Shown here piece by piece: positions 15,815 through 22,101 of a stretch of DNA of 22,101 nt. The stretch is from positions 1-22,101 of the forward strand of contig JAHLLK010000083.1 in NCBI GenBank assembly GCA_020444165.1, read 5' to 3'. The notes under the pieces were generated by a model. That model was not told the origin of the DNA. It worked only from the letters and a program-made list of their open reading frames with translations, and did no database searches. Made by a program: the position numbers and the translations under genes. Source of the DNA: Deltaproteobacteria bacterium. GTDB taxonomy: Bacteria > Desulfobacterota > Desulfarculia > Desulfarculales > Desulfarculaceae. Positions within the stretch are counted from its first letter, which is position 1; each line of letters starts with the position of its first letter.

Positions 15815-16175
15815 GTGTCTCTCCGCCCAGGCGGGGCCAAGGCCCTGCCAACATGGGATTCTGGTTCTCTGTTACCGCGCCCCCCGCACGGGGCAAAGCA
15901 GTAAATAAACCAGATCGTAGGGTAATTTGCAAGCGCCAGGGGCGTTTGCCGGTTTCGCCAGCTGCCCGCCGGCGGCGTCCGGGACTTCGCTCCAACTTCG
16001 ACATGGCTTGGGCTGCGCCTTTGGTTGCCGCTCGTCCGTCGCCTAGCCGGCCGCCACCTGGCTGCGCCGGTCCCAGGCCGAAACGTCGCCCGGAAATTCG
16101 GGAAACCTCGTTTTGGGAACCAATCCAGGGGATAGTTTAGCTGATCAAACCATCCGGCCCGGTGAAATATCCGGC
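15815..16175. other. Gap between rpoZ and the ABC operon
   Basis: 361 bases without a supported gene. It contains the rpoZ promoter at 15904-15932. I see no convincing terminator for the DUF4340 gene and no RNA gene. Confidence 0.5.
15904..15932 (-). promoter_or_regulatory. Candidate sigma-70 promoter for rpoZ
   Basis: The minus strand reads TTGCAA, a 17-base spacer, then TTTATT (4 of 6 in each box). It lies in a locally AT-rich patch and predicts a leader of about 83 bases. Confidence 0.5.
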
Positions 16176-17555
16176 CTAATTTCCCGCTGGGGCCAGGCCG
16201 GGCACGTTTTTCAACAACCCGGCGTCGAGCCCGTAAATTTCAGCCTTGCCCCGCACCTGGGCGGCCAAAAGCCCGCTGGCCGGGTCCACTTGGCCCAGGA
16301 CCAGGGTGAGCTGCCGGGGCGCGCCGTTCTTTTCCGCGGGCAAGAGGCCCACGGTCAGCACGGCCTGGGGCTTGTCCAGGCCATAGTCGCCTCCGGCCGG
16401 GAGGATCTTCTCCCACTTCAGCTTGGCCAGGTCCCACACCAAGAGTTCCGCCGGGGTCTCCTGACCGGGTCGCTCCTGGGGCGGCTCGAGGCGCTTCCAG
16501 GGCTCCTCGGCCGTCTGGACGAACACCAGCTTCTGGTTCGGGAGTTGCACCGTGAGCCGCCGCACCGCCTCGCGGTCCAGGTCCCACACCGCCCGGAGGG
16601 CCAGGGCGTGGCGGGTGAGCTTGCCCAGAGGGGCCAGCATCTGGTCCGCGCCCACCAGGACCGGCCCCCCCGCCAGCCGGCGCAGATATTTCTCGTCCCG
16701 CCCGGTGACCGCGCCGCCCAACATGATGCCCATTTTCGCGCCGTCAGCCATGGTCAGGGCCAGGGCGCCGGCCGGCGGCTCCAGGCCCAGCTTGGGCAGA
16801 TCCAGGTCGGTGTCCAGAAAGTCCTTGGTCTGCAGGCCGTGCACCTGGAACAGGAAGTCCTCCACCGCGTCGGGGTCGGCCCGCTCCCCGTCGGCAAAAC
16901 GCCACACCGGGGCGGCCCCGCCCTTTTCCCTGGTCACTTCCAACGCCTCGGAGCCCGGCCAGTTCAGCTTGAGGCTCTTGACATCGGCCACCACGAAGCT
17001 CAGGACGTCCTTGTTGCGCAAATCGAACAGCGTCCGGTCCACCGCGCCGCGCACCTGGGCCGGCAGGCACCAGACTTCCTTGGTCTCGCCGGCGGGCGCC
17101 GCGTAGAGGTACTCCCGGGTGGGGCTCAGGATGCCCAGGCGCACCTGGTTCACTCGGCCCTGTTTGTCCGTGAGCTTCACGTCAAAGGCCGGCGGCTCCA
17201 GGCCAAAGGGGCCCAGGCGGTCCTTGCCGCCGTCCACCCCCACCCGTTTGGTCACCCGGGCGTCGATCAAGGTGCGCACCAGGCGGCCCACGGCCAGGTT
17301 GTCGGCCGGGTAGTCCACCGGCGCCAGCAGATGCCAGGCGGCGTCCTTGCCCTGGCGCTCCAGGGTGATCGGCCGGGGCACCTCGCGCCCGGTCAGTTCC
17401 ACCTTGACCACGGTCAGGGGATCGGTGAAAGACAGAACCTGGCCGGCCTTGTCCGCCAAGTCCGCCTGGCGCTGATCGGCCCAGTTGCTGATGAGCCAGG
17501 CGGCTATCGCCGCCCCCAGGAACAGCACCCAAATCAGAAGCTGTTTGGGTTTCAT
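16176..17555 (-). CDS. DUF4340 protein, ABC-operon auxiliary
   Basis: I start at the ATG at 17555 (MKPKQLLIWVLFLGAAIAAWL), giving 459 residues. That ATG overlaps the TGA of the gene upstream as ATGA and has GGAG 8-11 bases before it. A frame open to 17579 would add 8 residues. The N-terminus is a single membrane anchor, and the rest is predicted extracytoplasmic and beta-rich with several related segments (DRLGPFGLEPPAFDV, LGLEPPAGALALTM, LDKPQAVLTVGLL), a pattern usual for DUF4340. Proteins of this type regularly follow GldG-like genes. The molecular function is unknown. It is last in the transporter operon. Confidence 0.82.
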   Translation of the reverse strand: MKPKQLLIWVLFLGAAIAAWLISNWADQRQADLADKAGQVLSFTDPLTVVKVELTGREVPRPITLERQGKDAAWHLLAPVDYPADNLAVGRLVRTLIDARVTKRVGVDGGKDRLGPFGLEPPAFDVKLTDKQGRVNQVRLGILSPTREYLYAAPAGETKEVWCLPAQVRGAVDRTLFDLRNKDVLSFVVADVKSLKLNWPGSEALEVTREKGGAAPVWRFADGERADPDAVEDFLFQVHGLQTKDFLDTDLDLPKLGLEPPAGALALTMADGAKMGIMLGGAVTGRDEKYLRRLAGGPVLVGADQMLAPLGKLTRHALALRAVWDLDREAVRRLTVQLPNQKLVFVQTAEEPWKRLEPPQERPGQETPAELLVWDLAKLKWEKILPAGGDYGLDKPQAVLTVGLLPAEKNGAPRQLTLVLGQVDPASGLLAAQVRGKAEIYGLDAGLLKNVPGLAPAGN

Positions 17556-19222
17556 GCCGGTCTCCGCCGGGAAAGCCATACCAACACCCCGGCCACCACG
17601 AACACCAGGGGCCAGATTACCACGGGCAGCCAGAAGATAAGTCTGGCCTGCTCGGGTTGCAACAACAAGGGCTGACTGGCCTGGGATTTCGGGCGGATGG
17701 CGATGAGATCCTGTTCCTCGGCCAAGAAGCCGATGGTGTTCATCACCAGGTCGCGGTTGCCGCCCTGGTCGAGGTAGGTGTTGTCGACAAAGGAAGTGTC
17801 GCCCACCACCACCAAGTTGCCCTTCACCGGCTTGCTGTCCGCCGGCTTGGCCGGCTCCTTTTCCTGGCCCTTATCCTGGGCCTTATCCTGGCCCATATCC
17901 TGGGCCGCGGCCTGGTCCTGGGCCTTGGCCTGGTCCCCTTCCTTCCCGGCGGCCTGGGCCGCTTCCTTTTGGGCCGGCAGGGTCACGGCCACGGCCAGGC
18001 TGATGGGGCCCTGGCGGTCCACGCCCTCCTGGTACTCGGCCTGGCCCTGCTCCAGGGAAGCGAAGTCGGTCTCGGCCCAGGAAGCCGGGCTGGTCTGCAC
18101 CAGGGACACCCCCTCCTCCCCCGGGGGCAGGGGCTGGGCCAGCTCCACCGAGCGGGCCAGGGGGAAGAAGCAGAAGATCCCCTCCAGGCCCTTGGTGAGG
18201 GGGTGCGCGCCATAGGACACGGCCAGGGGCGCGGCCGGGGAAAGGCCCTGGAGGCGGCTGGCGTTGTCCAGGACCAGGTCCTGGGCCAGGATCACCCCCC
18301 GCGCCTGCAGCCAATCCTTGAGCCCGGCGTCCTGCTTGGGCTCCAGCAACAGCAAGAGCCCGCCGCCCTGGTTCAGGTAATCCGCGAGCCGGGCCAACTC
18401 CGGGGCGGTGTAGGGCTTCTGGGGCCCGGCCGCCACCACCACCGCCGCGTCCGGGGGCACCCGCTGGCTGGTGGCCAACAAGAGGGCCTTCACCACGTAG
18501 TTCTCGCCCTCCACGGCCTTCTTGAGGTTGCCGAGGCCTTCCTTGCCGATGTCGTCCAGGCCCGATTCGCCGTGGCCGGTGAGGAAATAGACCACCTTCT
18601 GGCCCGGCTTGGTCAGGCGCACCAGGGCGTTGGTGAGGTTCTCCTCCTCGGGAAGCTGCACCCGCTCCTGCCGCTCGCCCTGGGTCAAGACCACGGTGCC
18701 GTAGGTGCGCACCTTGAAGCGCATGGCCAGGCCGGGGTCACTGTCCGGGTCCACGAACTGGTAGGTGAAAGCGGGGCTGGCAAAGGCGAAGTTGTCCAGC
18801 ACCGCCTGGGCCTCGGCGCGGCCGGCCTGGGCCTCCCGGAAAAAGGCGTAGGCCTTCACCGGTTCCCCCAGCCCGGCCAGGACCTGCCTGGTCTGGGGGG
18901 CCAGGGTGTGCACCCCGCTGGCCGAGAAATCCCAGCGCAGGTGGTGCCGGCCGGCCAGGGAGCCCAGGAAGAACACCAGGGCCACCACCACCAGCACGCT
19001 GAGGCCCGCGCCCAGGCCCAGGCGGGCCGTGCGGCCCGCCAGGCTCTGGCCCAGTTTGGCCCGGGCCAGGAAAGCGGCCACGAGGAGCAGGAGCAGCCCT
19101 GCCCCGGCCACGTAGAGGCCGTACTCGCCGTGGAGCATGCTCACATTGTAGAAGATGCCGCCGCCGGCCAGGAGCACCAGCCCCGCCAGCGTCAATTGCT
19201 TAGCGGTTTTCACGCCTTCCAC
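17552..19222 (-). CDS. GldG-like ABC transporter auxiliary membrane protein
   Basis: 556 residues. Three N-terminal hydrophobic segments lie within about residues 10-90. A large soluble ABC_transp_aux/GldG-type domain follows (LRWDFSASGVHTLAPQT, VYFLTGHGESGLDD, LLLLEPKQDAGLKDWL, VVGDTSFVDNTYL). A C-terminal membrane segment precedes SRRRPA. The start may be the GTG at 19222 or the GTG at 19213. The latter overlaps the previous stop as GTGA and is attractive for coupling. Residues of about 425-466 are a low-complexity Lys/Gln/Asp/Ala stretch (AQDMGQDKAQDKGQEKEP), encoded by imperfect 12-base-like repeats, which I take to be a flexible insertion. In Flavobacterium GldG works with GldA and GldF in gliding. 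In other bacteria the substrate is unknown. Confidence 0.83.
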   Translation of the reverse strand: MEGVKTAKQLTLAGLVLLAGGGIFYNVSMLHGEYGLYVAGAGLLLLLVAAFLARAKLGQSLAGRTARLGLGAGLSVLVVVALVFFLGSLAGRHHLRWDFSASGVHTLAPQTRQVLAGLGEPVKAYAFFREAQAGRAEAQAVLDNFAFASPAFTYQFVDPDSDPGLAMRFKVRTYGTVVLTQGERQERVQLPEEENLTNALVRLTKPGQKVVYFLTGHGESGLDDIGKEGLGNLKKAVEGENYVVKALLLATSQRVPPDAAVVVAAGPQKPYTAPELARLADYLNQGGGLLLLLEPKQDAGLKDWLQARGVILAQDLVLDNASRLQGLSPAAPLAVSYGAHPLTKGLEGIFCFFPLARSVELAQPLPPGEEGVSLVQTSPASWAETDFASLEQGQAEYQEGVDRQGPISLAVAVTLPAQKEAAQAAGKEGDQAKAQDQAAAQDMGQDKAQDKGQEKEPAKPADSKPVKGNLVVVGDTSFVDNTYLDQGGNRDLVMNTIGFLAEEQDLIAIRPKSQASQPLLLQPEQARLIFWLPVVIWPLVFVVAGVLVWLSRRRPA

Positions 19223-19977
19223 CGTTTGGCCTCCAGGGTTCTGATGGTCAGGAACAAAAACAGACCGATGAACAGGGCGAAGTAGGCCAGATCCTTGGTA
19301 TCCACCAGGCCCTGGGTGAAGCCGTCAAAATGGCTGCCGATGCTGAGCGCTTCCAACACCGGACCCAGGCCCGGCCCCACCACGCTGGCCGACCAGCCCA
19401 GCACCCAGATGAGGAGAAGCCCCACGAAGCCGCCCACCGCGGCCACGATCTGGTTCTCGGTCCAGGCCGAGGCCCACAGGCCCAGGGCCAGGAAGGCCGC
19501 GCCCACCAGGAGAAGCCCCAGATAGCTCACCAGCATGGCCGGCAAATGGGGCTCGCCCAGCCACAACAGCATGCCCATCTGCACCCAGGTGCCCAGGGCC
19601 ATCAGCGCGAACACCGTGCAGGCGGCCAGGTACTTGCCCAGCACCACGCTGGTGTCGGTGAGGGGATAGGACAAGAGCAGCTCCAGGGTGCCGGTCTTCT
19701 TTTCCTCGGAGAGGAGCCGCATGGTGAGTAGCGGACAGATGAGCATGAAGATGATGGACATGTTGGACAAGAGCGGCCGCACCACCATGTCCTGCAAATT
19801 GAGCTGCATCATCATGGGGTTCTGGGTGGCCTGCATGCTGGCCAGGGAGTAGAAGGCCACGCCCGAGAAGAAGAAGTAGCCCGACAGGGCCAGGAAGGCC
19901 ACCAGGAGCACGTAGGCGATGGGCGAGTGGAAATAGGCTCTCAGCTCGCGTTGGTAAATGGCCCAAAAGGCTTTCAT
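19210..19977 (-). CDS. ABC-2 type permease (GldF-like)
   Basis: 255 residues with about six membrane segments, starting MKAFWAIYQRELRAYFHSPIAYVLL, a typical opening for ABC-2 permeases. The segment RLLSEEKKTGTLELLLSYPLTDTSVVLGKY is the conserved cytosolic coupling region of this family. The ATG overlaps the stop of the ATPase gene (ATGA) and GGAGGA precedes it. The gene overlaps the GldG-like gene downstream. It should form the membrane channel with the ATPase. The substrate is not evident. Confidence 0.88.
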   Translation of the reverse strand: MKAFWAIYQRELRAYFHSPIAYVLLVAFLALSGYFFFSGVAFYSLASMQATQNPMMMQLNLQDMVVRPLLSNMSIIFMLICPLLTMRLLSEEKKTGTLELLLSYPLTDTSVVLGKYLAACTVFALMALGTWVQMGMLLWLGEPHLPAMLVSYLGLLLVGAAFLALGLWASAWTENQIVAAVGGFVGLLLIWVLGWSASVVGPGLGPVLEALSIGSHFDGFTQGLVDTKDLAYFALFIGLFLFLTIRTLEAKRWKA

Positions 19978-20942
19978 GCCGCTTCCTCCTCGCTGGGGGC
20001 CGGCTCGGCGGTGAGCCGGACGAACACCTCCTCCAGGGTGGCGGGCCGGGAGGCCAGTTCCAACAGCCCGCCGCCGGCCGCGGCCACGGCCTGGGCCAAA
20101 AGGGGCCGCACCTTGGCCTCGCCGCTGGTGGTCACCAAAAAGGCCCAGGCGTCCTCGGCCAGGGGCGAGGGGCCCTCGGCCGCCACGGCCTTCACCCCGG
20201 GCACCGCGGCCAGGGCCGCGGCGAGGGCCTCGGCCGGGCCCGTGGCCGCCAGGTTCAGGCTCTGGCCGCCCTCGCCGGCGGCGGTGTTCAGCATGGCCGG
20301 CGGGCCCTCGGCCACCAGTTGGCCGCGGTGGATGATGATCACCCGGGAGCAGGTGGCGGCCACCTCGGGCAGGATGTGGCTGCTGAAGATCACGGTCTTC
20401 TCCCCGGCCATGGCCCTGATGAGGCTCCGTACCTCCACGATCTGGCCCGGGTCCAGGCCGATGGACGGCTCGTCCAGGATCAGCACCGGGGGATCGGCCA
20501 AGAGCGCCTGGGCCAGGCCCACCCGCTGGCGGAAGCCCTTGCTGAGCTGGCGGATGAGCTGGCCCCGCCGCTCGCCCAGGGCCAGCAGCGCCATGACCCG
20601 GTCCAGCTCCCGGCGGGTGGCCTCGGCCGTGAGCCCCTTGACCCGGCCCACAAAGGCCAGGTACTCGCCCACCCGCATGTCGCCGTACAGGGGCACGTTC
20701 TCCGGCAAATAGCCCACCGCCCGCCGGGCGGCCAGGGGCTCGTCCAGCACGTCGCGGCCCGCGATGCTCACCGTGCCGCCCGAGGGCGGGAAGTAGCCGG
20801 TGAGGACGCGCATGGTGGTGGTCTTGCCCGCGCCGTTGGGGCCCAACAGCCCCAGGATTTCCCCCTTTTCCACCCGGAAATTCAGCCGGTCCACGGCCAA
20901 GGTTTCGCCGAAGCGTTTGGTCAGGTCTTTAACCTCGATCAT
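19974..20942 (-). CDS. ABC transporter ATP-binding protein (GldA-like)
   Basis: 322 residues. Walker A is GPNGAGKT at 34-41. The signature loop is the variant LSKGF at 133-137, as in ABC-2/drug-type ATPases. Walker B is VLILDEP, with D157 and catalytic E158. The switch histidine lies in FSSHILPEV near 188. Beyond about 215 there is an Ala-rich C-terminal domain, as in GldA/CcmA/NatA-type subunits. GGGGA lies just before the ATG. It is the first gene of a tightly overlapping operon with the permease, the GldG-like protein and the DUF4340 protein. Confidence 0.92.
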   Translation of the reverse strand: MIEVKDLTKRFGETLAVDRLNFRVEKGEILGLLGPNGAGKTTTMRVLTGYFPPSGGTVSIAGRDVLDEPLAARRAVGYLPENVPLYGDMRVGEYLAFVGRVKGLTAEATRRELDRVMALLALGERRGQLIRQLSKGFRQRVGLAQALLADPPVLILDEPSIGLDPGQIVEVRSLIRAMAGEKTVIFSSHILPEVAATCSRVIIIHRGQLVAEGPPAMLNTAAGEGGQSLNLAATGPAEALAAALAAVPGVKAVAAEGPSPLAEDAWAFLVTTSGEAKVRPLLAQAVAAAGGGLLELASRPATLEEVFVRLTAEPAPSEEEAA

Positions 20943-20990
20943 ATTTTCCCCGCTGCTGCCGGCGGAAGCCGCCGAAGAAGGGTTCCGGAG

Positions 20991-21020
20991 TCAAAGAGCC
21001 GCCCCTGAAGGGCTGGCGGC
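20991..21020 (-). terminator. Candidate terminator of the cysteine-rich gene
   Basis: On the minus strand GCCGCC-AG-CC pairs with GGGGCGGC around a short loop (8 bp with an AG bulge), followed by TCTTTGA. It starts 40 bases after the stop of the cysteine-rich gene and would separate it from the ABC operon. Confidence 0.45.
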
Positions 21021-21059
21021 GGGTCTTTCCGCCGGTCCAGGGCCTCCGATGAGGGCAGT

Positions 21060-21944
21060 TTATTTTTGTACTCCTTTAAGCCCGACCTGGCAAGTCCGGG
21101 TTCCCGCCCCGGGCACGTCCCCGGCCGCCCGCCAGCGCCGCCACACCTCGGGGAGCACGCGGTCCCGTCCCGTGAGCCGCCGCCAGAAGCGGCCCTCCCA
21201 CTCCCCGGCCAGGGCGTGCCAGGTCTCGCCCCCGGCCACCGGCGGCAAGGGGCCCAGCCCCCGGGCCAGGGCCAGGGCCTCCTGTTCCACCACCCGGTCC
21301 AGCTCCGGCTCCCGCCACAGGGCCGGGCCTTGCTCCCGGGCCAGACGCGCCAGGAACCAGCCCCAGGCCGGAGCCAGGCGGGCCAGCCAGGGCCAGCCGC
21401 CGGGCTCGCCGGGGGCCAGGGCCAGCCCGGCCACCAGCTCGGCCACCCCGGGCCCCAGGGCCAGCACCCGCCGCCAGGGATTCAAGCGCGGGCTGGAAAA
21501 GGCGAAGCTCTCCATGCCTTGCCACGCCGCGAACAGCACCTCCCGGGCGCCGGGCGAAAGCTCCCGCCAGGCCCGGGCCGCGGGGCAGGATTCCCGGGCG
21601 CATTTGTCCCGGTACCCGGTGACCTCCCGCAAATCGCGGCCCTGGTTGACCGCCGGGTGCAAGAGGCAGCCCACCCGCCGGCCCGTGGGGTCCAAAAAGC
21701 CCAGGCCGGCGCACCAGAAGCCCACCATGGGGCGGGAAGGCCCCCGGCCGGCCCGGAGGTCGGCGGTGTTCTCCCCCAGGAGCCGGCGCAGGCTGCCCGG
21801 AAAGTCGGCGTGGTCATAGCCCGCCGGCCGCATGGGCGGGCAGCAGGCAAAGCAGGCCAAGCCCCGGCCCGGCGAGCACAACTCGGGATAAACCTCGGCG
21901 ATGGCAACGGCTCCTTTCCGGCCCCGCGCCCCAGCCCGGGCCAA
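21060..21944 (-). CDS. Cysteine-rich protein of unknown function, start uncertain
   Basis: I do not recognise a named family. From the TTG at 21944 the protein has 294 residues. Eight cysteines cluster in the first 120 (C23, C31, C34, C35, C78, C93, C115, C120), with the motifs CFACCPPMRPAGYDHADF, FWCAGLGFLDPTGRRVGCLLHP and CARESCP. The pattern suggests a metal site or iron-sulphur cluster. The rest is Ala/Arg/Trp-rich and probably helical, with no signal peptide or clear membrane segment. An upstream frame open to 22094 runs through a palindromic repeat and is unlikely to be coding. A strong AAAGGAG lies 8 bases before an ATC codon at 21902, which would give 280 residues if that rare start is used. 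The TTG has no such site. Confidence 0.65.
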   Translation of the reverse strand: MARAGARGRKGAVAIAEVYPELCSPGRGLACFACCPPMRPAGYDHADFPGSLRRLLGENTADLRAGRGPSRPMVGFWCAGLGFLDPTGRRVGCLLHPAVNQGRDLREVTGYRDKCARESCPAARAWRELSPGAREVLFAAWQGMESFAFSSPRLNPWRRVLALGPGVAELVAGLALAPGEPGGWPWLARLAPAWGWFLARLAREQGPALWREPELDRVVEQEALALARGLGPLPPVAGGETWHALAGEWEGRFWRRLTGRDRVLPEVWRRWRAAGDVPGAGTRTCQVGLKGVQK

Positions 21945-21997
21945 GAGCCAAGCCCCATGGCGGTGGATAGGGAGCGGACCGCGTCCTATAATGAGAG

Positions 21998-22028
21998 CAT
22001 TGCACGGGGCTTCCTGCCCCATGCAATG
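21998..22028. repeat. Hairpin next to the right-edge repeat
   Basis: CATTGCACGGGGC at 21998-22010 pairs with GCCCCATGCAATG at 22016-22028 with one mismatch and a 5-base loop. Its TTGCACGG core also forms the stem at 2399-2430, so both regions place this hairpin type near the 67-base repeat. Confidence 0.6.
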
Positions 22029-22030
22029 TC

Positions 22031-22101
22031 GGCTTGGCAAAAACGCGACTCCACCCCAGCAAGCAGAGCTTGCCGGGGGCCCGGGTTTTGCCAAGCCTCG
22101 C
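22031..22101 (-). repeat. Dispersed repeat with 12-bp inverted ends, copy 2
   Basis: 22031-22097 is the inverted counterpart of 2535-2601 (64 of 67 identical by hand). It has the same GGCTTGGCAAAA/TTTTGCCAAGCC ends. The two copies lie 19.4 kb apart in opposite orientation and bracket most of the genes. The window ends 4 bases beyond it, so the outer flank cannot be seen. Confidence 0.8.

Noticed and set aside
1..22101. tRNA, rRNA or riboswitch genes
   Set aside because: I found no cloverleaf, rRNA-like stretch or recognisable riboswitch core by eye. A covariance-model scan would be needed to exclude small RNAs.

Overview
This window is GC-rich bacterial DNA. Every gene I can support lies on the minus strand, so transcription runs from about 22 kb towards position 1. 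The housekeeping genes (rpoZ, dnaJ, dksA), the GldA/F/G-type ABC cassette with a DUF4340 protein, the extracellular c-type di-haem peroxidase and the tandem secreted repeat proteins suggest a Gram-negative bacterium. A deltaproteobacterium/Desulfobacterota (Desulfarculales-like) is my best guess. That placement comes from general gene style and GC content, not from a marker search.

Layout in the direction of transcription. (1) 21060-21944: a cysteine-rich protein of unknown function. (2) 16176-20942: a four-gene, translationally coupled ABC-2 transporter operon (ATPase, permease, GldG-like auxiliary protein, DUF4340 protein). (3) 13612-15814: RNA polymerase omega subunit, DnaJ and DksA. (4) 12147-13544: a polyprenyl-phosphate sugar-1-phosphate transferase that starts exopolysaccharide synthesis. 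(5) 3320-11821: four tandem paralogues of about 617-723 residues. Each has a Sec signal peptide, a right-handed beta-helix, one or two BACON-like Ig domains and a C-terminal block of three DUF5648-like repeats. (6) 531-2258: a secreted di-haem cytochrome c peroxidase/MauG-type protein that ends in the same DUF5648-like block. A frameshifted relic of the same tail lies between the sugar transferase and the first paralogue, at about 11992-12085.

The non-coding DNA is unusual. The gap 2259-3319 carries a dense series of different, adjacent, mostly perfect inverted repeats. One of them, a 67-base unit with 12-base inverted ends, recurs in opposite orientation at the right edge of the window with only 3 mismatches. 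A third, degenerate piece lies just downstream of the 723-residue paralogue. The first 530 bases hold three further strong hairpins. Part of the 2259-3319 gap (about 2740-3130) is AT-rich against a very GC-rich background.

Working interpretation: the left half is an envelope/extracellular-matrix locus. An EPS-initiating enzyme sits next to an expanding, recombining family of secreted beta-helix proteins, and their C-terminal module has also been captured by a periplasmic or extracellular peroxidase. The beta-helix/BACON/DUF5648 array with the peroxidase fusion is the best candidate here for an undescribed system. The domain layout and repeats are seen directly; the shared function is inference.
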